Of a stretch of 64,000 nucleotides of DNA, positions 1 to 15,500 are shown one piece after another. How positions within the stretch are numbered: the stretch's first letter is position 1; each line of letters begins with the position of its first letter. The notes under the pieces are model-generated. The model had not been told where the DNA came from and ran no database searches. It worked only from the letters and a program-made list of their open reading frames with translations. Both the position numbers and the translations under genes were made by a program. The stretch is taken from assembly GCF_018691265.1 (NCBI RefSeq), contig NW_024881300.1, forward strand, positions 2,499,046-2,563,045. The letters are read 5' to 3'. This DNA comes from Tyto alba. Its lineage: Eukaryota; Chordata; Aves; Strigiformes; Tytonidae.

Positions 1-3000
1 TCCTACTTCAATACAACTTAAACACAACCACCTTCAAAACATACACAGAACTTTGCAAGTTATCAGGACCAGCAGCAATTTCTTTAGCCATCCCACACAC
101 ACAGAGCACAAGTAGTAAATCACCCCAAATACCAAATTCTGCAGCTGTTTTTCACTGTTCTAACTGAATTCTAGATTCAACAAACTTTTCCTCCTATGCT
201 GACATTTTATATTCTCCATGGGTATGACACCATTAAGACAAGTATGTTCATCCTGAAAAGATATCACGAAGTAAGATCAAAAAACCCTGGCACGTGTTGC
301 GTGTCCTCCTGTCCAGCAGCCAGGGAAAATGGAACGAAGGCTGAAGTAAGTGGGCCTTGTTCACTCATACTTTGAGGATCCAGTGTTCGGTAACTGCTTC
401 AAACACCAAGAAAATTCAGCAAGCCTTACCCTTCCCCACGTAGCTTCGATAGGAAGTCAACAGAATTTTAGTAATTGTCATGTTTTGCTGGTTTCATATT
501 TGCTTGACACTAAGCAAAGTCTTCAGCAGACCGCATGCCCTTCCTCCACAGAGATCCCTTCCTGTGCAAATACCACAAGCAGTAAAATGACAGAAAACAC
601 TTAAGTTTTTGTTCTGATGCATCGAAAGTGACTGCAGATCATGGTGCAAATTAAAGGAAACACACCGATTCCATTCTCCTGAGAGGCCAAACACCTTTGC
701 TGATTAGCTCCTACCCTTTCTCCCAGCTGGCAGTTCCTCTGCAAAGCTGCAAGGCGGGTGCTGGGAGGCTGCACATCTGCTCCGTGCTGGAAGTGCCACA
801 CTGTGTCTGAAACAGCCCGCTTGCACAAGCTGTTCTTGTCCCTGCTGCTCCTGTCTCACTGCATGGGGGACCCTCAAGCCCTTAAGCCCTCTCAGCAGGG
901 ACATTTCTCATTTCAACGCTGATCCATGCATCAGAGCATGTTCTAAGGCTTGGCACGATCAAAGCAAATTTGCCCCAGATGTTTGTTTGTTCTTCCCTTA
1001 GTCCCCTCTTCCTCTTTTCAGAGGCTTTGCAGCCAGTTCCAATGCCTTGTGGAGCAAGACAGACCCTGAAATTATGTGTTTGCCACAGTAGCTTGGCAGC
1101 AGTAGCACTAGATATAATGTTTCCCATAACACTCCTCCACAACAGAGCTCTGCTACCAAGCATAGCACTGACACCCTGCTGCAGATCCAGCCAGGAGGTT
1201 TCAGGATTTGCTCCTGGAAAGCTCACTCACAACAATGCTAGCAGAAAAGAGACCGAAAGGCATGCAAGGATGTTGGTGGTGTCATGAGAGAGGATGAAAG
1301 GAGAAGGAGAACTGTTAGAAAGAGCCAGGTGAAACTACAGCAGACCGCTTAACCAACCTGGTGCCCCACAGATCGAGGTGGCAGGGAATCTGCTGTCTTC
1401 CTTGTCCCTGTCACTGGCTCCAGCTCATGGCTGAGTCCAAAACTCTGCAAATCAACCGAAAAGCTGTTCGTCATTTTAGAGTCTTGTGCCAGGCTAGTAC
1501 AAATGGGCTTACAGAGGAGTCCCACCAGCATCGGTCAGATCCCTGGGAAAGCACAGTGATCTCCACCTGCAGCATCATCCTGCCCATATTTAAGCTACGC
1601 TGAGACAATCTAACTCTCAGAGTACCTTCCTGGATGACACTCTGCCTTAACCTGACCAGAAACATCCCAGAATAACTGAAGAGTATTCCAGTAGTGGCAC
1701 AAAATCGACAGCATGGGTTTCGGCAGTACCGCACAGCATCTGCTGCGTGATGGAGGGGAGAAAGGAGTGGAAAAAAAGGAATGGAGACCCCATCCAATAA
1801 TTCCAGTGCAACAGCTAATGAAAAAGCTTTTATCAAATGTGTTCATCATCTCTTAGGTCAAACTTCATCACTTATTCTCAGAGATTTCACATTTTTTGAC
1901 TGCACATACTCTATAGTACCGCAAGTTGAACTTTACAGAAAACTTCCAAAAGCCATGAAGAGTTCACAATCAAGATTCAGTTTTACACAAAATAAAAGGT
2001 TGTTGTACATGGCATGGTGGAGCCCCTGTTCCCAAAAAGGAACACATTGTCCTAACCATGCTCTGCTCCTCAATGAATAACATTTCGGATGAACATGGCC
2101 TGGAACTAGAGAAATCTTTTCTAAATCAGCTTTGTACAGAAGCTAAGAAAAAAGTTCATACCAAAAGCTCCGCGTCCCAAGGCATGCGAGAAGCCAAGCA
2201 CTCAAGCACAGGTTTCAGAGCAAACACTGCTTATTCATCTCCCCACTCCCACAACTTAATGAAGTGTTATGCTGCCAAGCAAAGCAATCAAGCTCTGACA
2301 TTCCCCACTTGCAGGCAGTTTCATTACGCTACCATTGCTCATGTGCTGTAGAGTATCTTTAATCATTACCAGGCTCCCCCACCAACGTCTCTTGCTTCAT
2401 TCAGCATAAACAGGGAACAATGCTCTAAACACTCAAACAGCCAATATTCATATTTGTCTTTGTTATTCAATGTGTGGGCTCATGACTCCAATTTTCCACA
2501 CTGAAAGCCATAAAGTGCTCCCAAAGATCCTTTCCCAGGAGCATTTTCCTCCTGCTCTTTCAACGAGGCACATGTGTCCCATCAATCAGGGCACCTATCC
2601 TCACCAAGGCACAATAAGCATCTCGTGCCCATCGTTCAGGGGCACGAGCAGCACTGCTTTAATCCTGATGATTTACATTCACACATTCCACCTCCGAACC
2701 AAAATAAGACTAGCATCCAAACAGGTGGGAAGCAGACTCAGCTATTTTTAACTCCTGCCAGCTATTCTATTTAGAGGCAATAAAAATCAAATACCTCAAA
2801 GAAGCTGCTTCAGCCTTAACCACAAACCACAAGAACAGTTTTTCTTTGAAGTCTTCCCTCCTTCCTTCAGGACAGTGGTGAGAGCCATACTTTTCCCCCT
2901 GCCTGCCCCAGTTTTTTAAGGCTACAGACAAAATAAACCTGGAGTAACCTTTAACACAGCTGACTATTTCCGATCAGAGTAATGGACACACAACTACATT

Positions 3001-4523
3001 TAACAGCAGTACTTCCAAAAAGTGCTGGATGTTACACATGGATAAACAAGCCTGCAAAAGTCCTTGTGCAACACCCAGCACTAGTCCCTTGCTGTTACAA
3101 GGAAAGGACTATTTGAGCTTTCTGCATGGTTTATGTGCTCCTGAATTCCCACATGGTATTCAGCATCCCTTTTGTTACCCTGCAATACCAAAGCGGGGGC
3201 AGGATGTACCAAAGGACCCCGCAAGCCAGCTTTGCAGTCCTATTACCCTGCAAGAGATTTCCTGAAAGCACGAAGTGTCCTGGACCTCGGCTGTCAGTCC
3301 AACTGCCTTCCTGAGAAATGAAGTGCAGTGGGGCAGTCTCCCTCAAAAACAAGAGCAGCCTTAGCACGGGCAGTGTTCAGCCACTTCTGACAGCTGGATT
3401 TGAAATAAAGCACTGGAATTTTCTTCAGAAGATCTGCAGGGGCCCAACACATCACTCACTCCTTCCCCGCAATAAAAGGGAGGTAAAGAACAAGAGCTCC
3501 GAGCCAGGCAACCTCCTGCTGTTAAAATAAACCATTTCAGTTCTCCTCATGCTTCAACGTTAACCACAATCATCAACCTTATCACTCCCTGTATGCATCA
3601 ATTTTATCACGGTACTATTCAAAACATGAAAAAAAATCTACAATAAATGCTCAGCCACCATGGCCAACCACCACCCTCCCCTCAGCTGCATCCAACCTCT
3701 CTTTCTTCATTACAACACTCACGAGCTCACAGAAAAAGATGTAGGTACTGCAGCAACTGCTGGAAAAACCCAACAGCAGCCTGAGGCTCCTCAATGCAAG
3801 GGTGACATCAATTAAAACACTGTTAGATCATGTTCCAATGTAAGTTTGTTATGTCAAACATAACACAGGAGTTGAGAAGAGCCATGCTGCACACAAGCTC
3901 TTGGCTTGACACCACTTACAAGGGCCAAAAGTCTGGATTTTAAAATATTTTAAGAGATTGGCCTAGAACAAAAAAAAAATGCTGGACTTGCTATGTTATT
4001 CATTCTCCAATTCTCCCAAAGAAACTTCTCTGTTGAAACTTTCTGGCTATTCAAAATAGCACATCCCGTTACACAAGAGAGGCACAAGTCACAGAGAGAG
4101 GCTATTATAAATTCACTTAAGGAACAGCACTGCCTTTGTACACAGCGGGAATACGTGCACATAAGCACAAAGTGTTAATGCATATTGAGACCTACAGCAC
4201 AGCCCACAACGGCAACTTGCAAGCAGCATCACTCTGCGACACAGAATTAGGACACTGCCTTGGCAGGCCAGAGGACTTCTCCAGCCCCGTATGAGTTTCC
4301 CCCCAGAAGATCTGTTTCGCTGGATTCTCACCATCACCCGCTGAACTCAGTAGGAAATAGCCTGTGGGCTATTTTAAGGGAGTCCAAGAAACAGCACGGT
4401 GCCCTCCTTCCATTTCCAGTCACTCCCATACAGGAAAAGCTGCATGTCCAAAATAATCCCTGCACTTCAGAAGGCAGTACTGAGCTGTACTTCCCAAATA
4501 ACAGCTAACAAAAATATACCCTA

Positions 4524-4550
4524 AAAAAAAAAAAAACAAAAAAACAAACA
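4524..4550. repeat. A-rich simple repeat
   Basis: This is an A run interrupted by single C bases in GLG1 intron 1. Similar short A-rich tracts occur near 5213-5240, 6308-6323, 10390-10404 and 21199-21250. Confidence 0.7.
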
Positions 4551-7500
4551 ATTTGAAGGCACTCAACAATAAGTTTCAAAACTTTAAGGTGGCCGGGTAG
4601 GGCATCCATCCTGCTGCACTCACAATTAAACAGCTCTAGTTATCTGGTTTGCAGTTCTCAGAAACACAAATTACAGATAAATATGATTTGGATCAGCCAG
4701 AAAACATCAGGCAGGATAAGCCAACCGAAGCCTGAGCCATGAAGAGGTACCCACCAGCCTCTCTGGCCAAGAAACTGGAGGAATTCAAGAGAGTGAAAGC
4801 AGCCAGAAGTCGAGTCCTCTCTCCTCACACACTGGAGAATCCAAACAACCACGGGGGCCCATCTGATGGATGGTACCATCAAACAACAAGACCAGGCAAG
4901 ATGCACCAAAATCAAAATTCACAGGGATGCTGGTGAAATCATGTCACAGGACTGCTGTGTGACAGCGGACCCGCAGTGGGAGCTTCTGCTCTTGAAGCCA
5001 TCGATACACAGCTCAGCAACCTGCTAACACACTGCCACAGCAAACCTTCCCTTTGCTCCTCTGGGAGCTCACCATCGACTTCTGACAAACGAGCCTTTTC
5101 CACACATGCAGACAAAACAAGTTCTCAATTACAACTGCATTCACTTCAATACTTTGAAGCTGAGGCACTGAACAGGAACTGAAAAATAACCATATTTTTC
5201 TAATCATTAGAAAGAAAAAAAAAAAAGGGGAAAAAAAAAAATCAATCACTTATTCTAAAATCTCAGAGGTCATGATGACCAGGGAAGCCAGACCGATGTA
5301 TTCACGATTTTTCCATGTAGAACAAATGTTTTTATCTAGTACTTGAGTACTGCAGTTCTACTACTTTAACACTCCTCATCTTCTGTATTTTAATTGTTTC
5401 TATTTCTATCCAAAAGCAGCTTGATGCATGGAAAAGTAATTCAGTAAATAATGTCTTGCCATTTTTAAACATTATTAAAAAAAGATAGAAACATTAAGAT
5501 GCAAGCATTTAAATAATTACAGATCATATCAACTTAGTCAGAAAACATACTGAGCTTTGCAATAAAGGCTAAAATTAGCTGCAAAGTAATATTACCAGAC
5601 TAGAAAACTCTAGAAAAATTACTAGAGTGTTCAAGCAAGACTGAAATTATTCAAATCTAAGCTTCTTGCTTATTTAAATCAATCTGCCTCGGAGCCACAC
5701 AAATTGTTGTGGTAAATTGATTTCCCTAGTGTCTGGTTCTCTTTTCGTAAGAGCCACAAGAAGAAAAAGGAAAAGACCAGAAAGACAAGATGAAACCAGC
5801 TGATTCACAACATCGTTAGACATTCTGCATTCAGACAGATTATACATCACAACATTAAACCAAGTTATAAATGGCTTGGCAAGTAAACACAGCCGGGCAC
5901 AGTGACTCACGCCAGAGCTGCTAGGTGCAGCGCTCTGTCACAGACCTCAGCACCAGCATCAAAATCAGAAATGCCATTTTTCTTCTTAGAGACTCATGCA
6001 ATGCAGCACGGCCAACACACTTTACTACCTCATCTCTGCTCTACTTCAGCAACACACACCTAGATTTTATATGCACAAGTGTATGAAACAGATTTTCAGC
6101 AAACCTACAGTGTTAATAATGCCTTTATTGATGTAAAAATATAGTAGTGCTTCACTCCTGCTTGGTCAAAAGGTAGAGCACACCATTCAAAAAAGTCTTA
6201 CTGAAAAGCATGACACACTTGATTAAATAAATGTTTAGAGCATTTATCTAAAGAATTGCACTGGTATAAATGGCAGCTTGTTTTTAAGCTTGACAGAGAA
6301 GCATGATTAAAAAAAAAAAAAAATCAGTCAAAAAACCCTAAAGCAGCACCACACAGCAGTTTCCAAGACTTACCCTTTGCTACAAGCTAACCACACAGGC
6401 TTCAGCAAGGAAAGCCATTTGAGCTTTTCTTCAGGACCAAGTTTTTGTGCAGACTGAATGAAAGTGATTGCTGTCTGTTCATTTCTCACAGGGGAGCTGC
6501 ATTTCATATGAAAAGAGTTATCCAGAAACATTTACTATACACATCTGTACCAATAAGGAAATGAGTCATCAATGCACTGGCAGGCCTGATTCATAGCACA
6601 CAGCACACTCAAGCTATTTAGGAATCTGTGTACAAAATATAGGGGAAAGGCAGATGCAAGTCATAAGTCATTTTAAGAGACTAGATATAAAATACAAACT
6701 AATTTAAAATGCATTTTTTTCCTCCTTTGCTTGGACATAATTTCTTCAAAAGCACGGGACTAGCGTGGTATTGTACACAGCCACAGTACTTTTCACCTGG
6801 ATGAATCATAATGTTTTCTTTATACAACTGGAAGAAAACTCTAGTGTTTATTTTAACCCTGGATAAAATTGCTTGGATTTCATTCAACAGAAAAATCAAC
6901 ATAAGTCTTTACAGTCACAGCTAAGGCAAGGTTTCCATGGGATTAGTAACAAACTACCAAATAAAAATTCTGCTTGTCTTCAGAACATGCAAACAAAAGC
7001 CCTGTTTCAGGACCAAACCAAGTATCTTTCTTCAGTTCACCACACTGATTAAAGGATTAAAAACACAGAAAACTGTACATACATCATCTTCAAGGTCTGC
7101 ACTTCCTCGTGAGGTTAGATACGGGTTTAAATTAACCTTGTTCCCAGTAGAAGCCTGGGGCACTAGAGCTGCAGCACACTTCTACGTAGGTACCGATCTT
7201 CTCTGCTATAGAAGCCTAGCTTTTAATGCATTTGTATTTCTGAGAGCTCCCTTCCAAAAAGCACTAGGGTTTTTCAGCTTGAACTGCTCAACTCAATAGC
7301 CATATAGAGCCATTAGGTCAAGTATTTTGCTTGAAAATTCTGACCGTAATGGTAATTTGAAGGATTTAAAATGATATCACAGTAAGCAGCCAGATCAGTA
7401 ACAGCTTCCCTTAAGCCAAGGAAATTATAGCTGACTAGTTTTGCACAGATGAGCAACTTTAAAAAAAAAAGACATGTTTGATGCTGGATTTTAAAAGCGA

Positions 7501-9422
7501 GCTTGAAGAGCATTCTGGAAAGCAACATTAGTAGAAAGATGTCTTAGTGGTATGCAGGAAAGCCAGACACCTGCCCGCAAATCCTTCCAATTACTGTTTC
7601 CATAACTCCTACTTAAAAAGCTATGAATAAAGACAAGCTGCAATTAAAAAGACTGAGCACACCTACAGCTTCTCTGCTAATAACGACAAAGGGAAAATAA
7701 CGGGGGAGGAAGGGAGGGAGAAAAGCAATAAGCTAGTCACTGCCATGCTACACTGCTGCTGCAGACAGCTCTGTACCAACACACAGCACACCACTCTGCG
7801 CAGTACCACCACCAGTATCACCACTGAACAATTTTCACCTGTCAAAATATGGGAATTTAATCAACAATTCAACTGCTCTAGAAACAGCTGGCTATTCCTC
7901 CTCCTGATTATTTCTGACAAACAGCAAAATCAATTACAAAGCTGAGGAATACAGACCTAATAGTCAGCCACCCGCACCAGCCAGGGCAAGCTGGAAGGAC
8001 TGCAGGCAAGTACACACCTTCATGCTCTAACTTGAATTTTCAATTATATCTAAAAGAGAACTGCAGAGTTGAAGTATTTAGTAGGCAACAATTGCCCCTT
8101 GACAGAAACCATTCTAGTCTCTGGTCAACGGTGGTGGTCTCAATAGTTACACACGATAAAACTATTTGAAGCTACACACTAAAGCAAGGTTCTCCTACCA
8201 CGTGAAGCCCAGTTGTGGCTGAAGAAATACACACGAAGGTACAAATCTCTTGTTTCTAACAGCACAGAAATGCCCAACAGACAGTACCTAGTTTTCAGAA
8301 TCACTTCCAGTATGCTGATGGCAAAGTCCAGACAGTCCTCGCTGCTGAACCAGGCAATGTGGGGAGATCATTTTGTCCTGACCAATAAGCAGAATAAACA
8401 TGTTTTCCCCAGCAGGTAACACTTGAGAAGACAACTTCAAGAGTTTGATCTATTATTATCCAAGTGGCACAGGAACACGATGTGTACGTCCACAATAAGT
8501 AGTATATTTCTGGGGACATGCAGGGGGAAAGGTGACAGCATATCCTCAGGTAAGCCATTTTCTGCCCAGTGTGAGCATTTAAATCCCTTCCATGCAGATT
8601 TCTATATGAATAAGAGAAAAATGTTTGGGTAGTGCAACTTTTGCAACAGCAAGGTGTGAGAGCTGAATGGCTTTAAGCACAGGTCAACACTGCAACCAAA
8701 GCCACCTATTCTGGTCTTGTGCAATGTCTCCGAGTAGCCTTGAAGAGTTCTTGCTCAGAGTGAGAATTAACTCGGCTGGGTGCAAAAACTTTTCTATCTC
8801 CATACAAAAGGAAAAGAGAACTTAAAAATTTACCCACCAGGTTACCAAATAATTTATCTGTGTACTTTAGGATTACCATACAATACAGAGTAGAGGATGG
8901 AGATATGATTGTCCCATGACAATTTTTAAGAAAAGATAAAACCCAGAATACCAGAGGTATTAGATGCATCAAACGGATCTCCAGAAACAAGTCAGATACT
9001 TCCAAGTAACACCAAGAGGTAGGAGCAACCCTGGTGGGTGTGCATGTAGAAAGAATACCTAACACAGTAGCAACGGATACTACCTCCTATGAGACACATA
9101 CAACTTTATTAATATTTTTTAGTGAAAATTAAAACTTGGCGAAATACATACTAAAAGTGAGCATTCAAAGCTCCAGTGGTACCTTTTGGGTAAGAGTTCA
9201 AACGTGACACAAGACTTTGAGACATCTAAAAAATGAGAGCAGGTGGAAAAGGAACTCAAGAGCAAAGTCTTCTCTGATGACTATTCAGCATTTGGATGCA
9301 ATCTTTAGGGGTTTTCCAACCCCTCAATAAATGGAAAGTTATTGTATACAGTTTTCTATAAACTACATTTTAACTCGAATGGCACTACAAGGAAATGACA
9401 TGACTTACACCACGACAGCAAG

Positions 9423-9490
9423 ATCACAGAATCCTAGAATAGTTTGGGTTGGAAAGGACCTTTAAAGGTCATTTGAAGATATTCCCCTCC
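9423..9490 (-). mobile_element. CR1 LINE 3' end fragment
   Basis: The plus strand reads ATCACAGAATCCTAGAATAG followed by TTTGGGTTGGAAAGGACCTT. This is the reverse complement of the typical avian CR1 3' terminus (…CCAACC…ATTCTATGATTCT). Only about 50-65 bp of similarity remain before the sequence passes into a C-rich tract, so this is a heavily 5'-truncated copy with no coding capacity. It lies in the sense direction of GLG1, within intron 1. CR1 is the dominant LINE of birds and reptiles, which supports the sauropsid assignment. Confidence 0.85.
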
Positions 9491-9511
9491 TCCACCCCCC
9501 CTCCCCACCCC
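9484..9511 (-). repeat. C-rich tract, G-quadruplex motif on the minus strand
   Basis: Four C tracts of 4, 7, 4 and 4 bases are separated by loops of 7, 1 and 1 bases. On the minus strand, which is the GLG1 transcript strand, this is a canonical G-quadruplex-forming pattern. It directly abuts the CR1 fragment. Confidence 0.6.
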
Positions 9512-12500
9512 GTGTGTGCACTGTTATCAACTGCATTTTGAAAATACGTACACCTCATGGTGAGTGCCAGGCTTGGCACCAACACAAGTGGTTCACTGCT
9601 CTTTGCCCAATATAGAGGGCAAAGCAATTTATTACCTCCATCCTCATTGCCCTCAAAAACAAGAAGCAAGGACAGAAAAGCCTTAGAGCAAATTAAAACC
9701 CACCATGTTCAGACAATTTTCATTAATCACAGGCCAGGCATTCCAAAAGTAACATTTGCAGGCTTCCTGAAGCCTGCAAGATTGAATTTAGTAAACTGAG
9801 GTTTACATTTCTAACTATAACATAGCATCTACCAGATTACCTGAGGCGACCAGAATAACAAAGATATTTTTATAATGGATAATCTAGCAAATAACCAAAC
9901 TAGCCTTAACACCAAGATCAAGAAGAGAAAATACTGTGGAATAGCTTGAATTTGCATCTGTTTCTGCAAAAGAAACTTCTCCTGTTTTAGCTCATCCTTT
10001 TTCCAAGACAAACCCTAAAACAATTAACTCTAAAATAAAACACTCCAAGTACTACACCTAACTATGGTGGCATAACTGTACTGCAAAGAAACCGCAATTA
10101 GACAAGCCTATTGTCTTCACACCTCTCAAGCTACAGAAACACTGACATTTCACTGTCACCTGCATTTAGCAGGGAGCAACAGAAGGATCACTACCACAGT
10201 GCACAGAAAGGCAACAGAATTAAGTGTCCATCTAACCCTCCTCAGTGATAGAGTGCTTTGCATGCATCGGTATACAGAGCAAAAGTTTTTTGTTACTTTT
10301 TTAGGTGTACTTAAGTGAAGTTACTCAAGTGAAGTCTATCAACTCAGGAAGCAGATGAAGAGCTGGTGAATTATAACATGCATCAGTTGACCACGAGAGG
10401 GAAAAAAAAAAAAGACAAAACAACAAACCCAAACCACCTTCCCTGCTTCTCCTTATAACTCCTGTAAGGAGTTTCCTGCTAGTTTCTTGCTTTCCTCTGA
10501 GCTGAAGCCTCTCAACAGCCTCAAGGGTCAGTACTGCTGGGGGGGAAAGATGACACAGGATAAGAGCAAGATTAACTCAGGTCAACCTGAGCTGTCATGG
10601 ATCTGCTCCTTCAAAACCAATCTCCAGGCCCAGCTCAACCTGAGAGCAGGCCAGAAGCTAGCAAAAAAATCTCTATATTCTCTTTTCTACAGGAGCAGTG
10701 AGATTATCAGTCTGAAGTCCTGGGAGCAGCTCTTACCATAAGAAAACAAAGAAGGGCACAAACCCATTAGGAAGTTACACTTGCGGGCTGACAGAACAGC
10801 TTGGCTGACTCTCAAGAGTAATTTTTACAAACAAAAAAATTCCCACTGTGCCAGAGTAGCTGCCAAATCTTCAGGCAAATGTTATGAGAAATGCGAGTAA
10901 ATTATAGATTAATATCAGGAAATCTCAGGACTTATTGTGAAGCCTTCACTTTACTGCACATACTTCCCTGTGCTAGATGCACTATGTTTCTCCAAAAAAA
11001 AACCCAAAACCCACAGGCAAAAAAGCTAATTTGCTCCTTATCAGTTATATTTGTGAACAAATTTTAAAACCCAAGACTTGAAAACTTAACATTTTGCAGG
11101 CAACCACAAAGTTGTTAAGAGATGTGCAACAACAAGGGAGTCCTTACACCAAACCCAACTCAAACCACTGTGAGAAAGGCTGTTTTGCTCTGACTAAGGT
11201 CTCATGCTTGTTACCACAAGCACTAGCACTGTAGTTTCCCACAGATTCACACATTTCCACGTAATTTAATACATAAAAGCTTCTGCCCATTTGAACTTGC
11301 AAAGCTGCTTCTCAGAGCACAAACAATGCTGCCCTGGTTCAGCAATGACAGTCCTCCATCCTCAAGTAACCGTTACCGCACAAAACTACAACGGTCTTCA
11401 GAAAACTGAATTGTTCCACTTGTACTTGCAATGCAGAACTGGGAAGAAAACGTATTATTAAAGAATATATTCTTCTCTCGTGCTTTCCAGTGAACTGTCC
11501 TTGACTGATGACAGACTCCCCAATCCTAAAGAAGAGCCAAATGAAGATAACCTGCTGAACATAGCACCCGCAGCAGTAGGCGGATGAGAGCTCCACAGCT
11601 ACATAAATAAAAATTGCTTCTGCAAACAGAGACTAATTGTGGCTTGCTTGTAGGGAAGGGGGAGGTGGGTGTAACACGATTTGTCCGGTCTAAGGGGACA
11701 AACACTAACTCTGCTATTTTCAGCTCAGCAAGTTATCACAAGTGCTCAGTTTGAGTTCAGAACCGGAGGAAGAGATTCTGCATGGAAATATCAAACATCT
11801 GGGCTAGCAAATTTCCCTACGCTGCTTCAAAACCAGAGCAGACAACTGCACACACTTGGCACGAAGTTTGCTGACTTTTTGCAGTAAGACACCCTCTAAA
11901 ACACCCAGGTAGTTTCCCACAAACTTCTGGAAGGCTGCCTCCATCAGTGACTCTGCTGTGCAGTGGGAAACCTTGTCAGAACAAGCGAGATCTCATTAAC
12001 ACAGGTGGGGCTCACCGCTAGAAGCCAGTTCTTGCTGCCCTTTGAGATAAGCAAATCGGCATTAATCCATCAATTATTCAAACTGAAGACTTGATCCTTC
12101 TTCCTCATTTTCTATTTAAAGTTGGAAGTAGGATTAACAGAGTGAGGCTTTACACTGTAAAGACAGGAGAGCCAGGAAAGGTGCATGGCGTTCAGGCTTT
12201 ACAGAGCAGCACCATAATATAAGGTGCTCATAGGCGGTTTGCTGAAATGTTTTTAATTCATCTAAGACGGATTTACAGTATCTTCTGAAAAAAATGAAGC
12301 ACAGTCTATGTAAGAGCATCCCTGAATTTAGAAGTCATTCGTGCTGGTTGTTCAGAAGTCTTTCCTTTTAGTCAGGCTTATTAACAGCCTCCATGAATCT
12401 GAACTACAATTTTTTTCACTACACTGCCTTAACCTAGTTAGCATAAAATTTCAGGCAGATTCACTTCCAGCCCCCTTTGCTGGTGCAGTTTAGTTCCATT

Positions 12501-15500
12501 TAGGATGGAGCAGTTTAGGACTAAGCGCACATGCTCCCACTGTCTTCGCCGCAGCCAGCTCGCTGGAGACTGGGTGAGGTGACAACCTGCTTTGGGAAAC
12601 CAAGCGAACAGAGCCCTGACTCCATCTGCAACCAAAGCATATGGTTATTAACTATTTGAACTAACTTTCACAACTCAAAGTCATTTTTCCTCCACTTTAA
12701 AAAAGACCCAGTTTTGTTGACAGTTTGATGTTTCAACATAATTCTCTTGCAAAGCTTAAGTCTTAGTTGCATTTTAGAGAAGAGGGCTTTTGAGCACTTA
12801 CTTGCTTCATTTTTTCCATTTCAAGTTTGCTCACTTTGCACAAAAGATCTTTCTCTTAATTGCCAGCACTAGAAACAAGCTGCGATCTGAAAATCAAGTG
12901 AGGTTTTATTGTACCTTATACAGCTCGTGCCAAAATGTGTTACTAAATCAGCTGTTACAATCATTGGTAATAGGGAACTTTGGCACAAAAATGCTGAAGA
13001 GGAAAGATAAGATGTTTTGTGACATCAAAATAAGCAGATGTCTCAAGGACAAAGGTACAACCTCACTTCTTGACCAGACCTTTACTAAACTAATCCTCTC
13101 TGTTAGATCAAATCTGCTTTCTAAATATAAATTGTACAGCAGCATTTAATGAAAAACTAAATTTTAAGCAATGACAAGCATTAATAAATATGCTAATTTC
13201 TTCATTTAGTTGGTATTTGTAACAGTAGTACAAAGAAATAAGTTCTTTCACAAAACACTGCAATTCCTCCAGGGAAATATATCTGAAGTAGCTCATCTTG
13301 CCCATTTTCATGACAGCCAGTTTTGGTGAAGCAGGCTGTAAATGCACACAGATTACTCCCTACCAGGGGCAACAGACATCAACATCACAAAATTAAAACC
13401 TGTTCTTTTTAAAGTGAGACAAAGGAGCCATTTGATAGCAGGTTGAAGAAGCTCTCTTCCTCCAGAGGGAACCACTCTGCAGGCAGCAGCAAACGTGAGG
13501 TAGGCAGTGCTGGAGTTTAAACAGATGCCAGGGATTTCCCAGCCTAACATGGATTAGCACTTGGTATTTGCAATCCCCATCTCCAGCATCAAGCAGTTAA
13601 TTTGCATGTTAATTAGAAACAGGTCACCAGAAAATTGCACCAGACAACCTTTCTGTATTGACTAGAAAGGACAACGAAGCATTTCCATAAAGTCTATATC
13701 CCTTTTAAGCACATTTTCATCTGTCTGGAAGCCACCCAGAAGTTCACTGTAAATCAAGGTCCTTTGTTGACCAAGAGCATCCATTTCAGTACATGCATAT
13801 CTCAGATCACTACAACTGGTTTAGTATCAGACACCTTTTGAGACTTGCAAAACAAATCAGCAAGTCTGAACAACTCTGAAGAATATAATGGCAAATTAGT
13901 CTAACCAGAAAGCCTCCAGTTCTACCACAGTACACAATTAAACAGAATTAAGTCTGAAAGAAAAGTGTAAACTATGCCAGAAAGAAAGCTTAGCAACTGG
14001 TTAAATTTGTGCAGCTCTCCCATCTGCATGTTCATCCAGTTCCGCTCAGCAGTCCCATTCACTGACAATGGCAAGATTGAGAGAAGGCAGCAAGGAAAGA
14101 AGGTGTTACGGACATTTTAACTACCTGGAAATGCACCCTGTAGCATCCTTTCTCTTTGAACCTTCTTTTATACACTAATACTTATAGTATTATGCTTAAT
14201 CAAATGCCCCTTCAGCTTAGTTTTAGGGGTCTTATGTTGCCAAGTCTAGTAAAACTGAATTATTGCTGCTTTTTCTCATACATGAGACTCACGGGCACCT
14301 CAGATTCTAAGACTCCTATTTCATTTTCTCCAGAACCTCCGAGATTGATCACTTAAAGTTATCATACAAAAACCGCATGGTTTCAAAACAGAGCAATACT
14401 ATTACAAGGCTGCACCTCAGTTCAACACTGTATTGTATTTTCAATTTTGAATTGTTATTGCAAAGTCATAGCCAATGGACTTGATTTAAGACTTCCAGAT
14501 GTTGAGCTCCGTGTACATTTTTTCATGCTTATAATAGATGCTCTTAAGTGAGACTTGTTTAAGAAGTCTTGCCCAGCTCCTTGACCATTTTGCCTGTGGG
14601 ACTTGCTAGATCTTGCCTGCCACTCTGGGGACCAAACACACTGAAACGTGATGGTTCAAACCAGGCTTAAGGATCCACCCTGCTCCAGTCTCTACATACC
14701 CCCTGTGAATCTCCGGCTCTTTGTTCACACCGGCACCCTGAACACCATCACAAATGCAACTGTTTGAGGAGCTGCACTGCTTAAATTAATGGCTGATCAA
14801 AGGTTGGGTCCACCCTGCAACCTCCAGCTCAATCAGGAACTCAGTTAACAGCTCCATCCTGCACACAACTCATCTGGTAACTCAACTAAGCACACAGCAA
14901 CAAGCTGTGGCACAGGAGGCTCCTCGTAAACCAGTAACAGCACAGAAAGCACTTCATGTAAATACATTCTAGTTGAGTTGAATGAACTAAAGCTCCAAAG
15001 ATGTGGTCCAGGATATCCTTGCAGGAGAATGTAAAGCTGCTGTGAGATCAAGAAAAGGATTTTCTATCAGCTCAGCTGGCTGCAAGGTTCTCTTTGATTT
15101 TTAAGAAGGAACAGCTTTTGAACTACTTTCAGACAGCCTGCAAAGGAGTCTGCATATAGCAACACATCCAGACATCAATTTTAACACAGAATTAAGCAGA
15201 TTTCTGAACTGAACCATCAATATACCAAGCTGTGGACCACCAGCTGTGTTGCCTCTTTAATAATACCTACATCAATGAATACAATTGCCAGTAGCTGACA
15301 CATTAAGAAAAATAAAAAATGCATTTTTCAAGTACTTAAGAGGTTGAGGAAAACTTAAAATTCGATTATGTTATTAGCCAGGGAACTACAGAAAATTAAG
15401 CAAGAAAGGATAACACAGTAATAGTACTGGGGTTTTAACTCATCACTTTTGCTCATAGGGAGTCTGAATGGCTATGGCCTTTTCTACACGTTTCTTAGGA

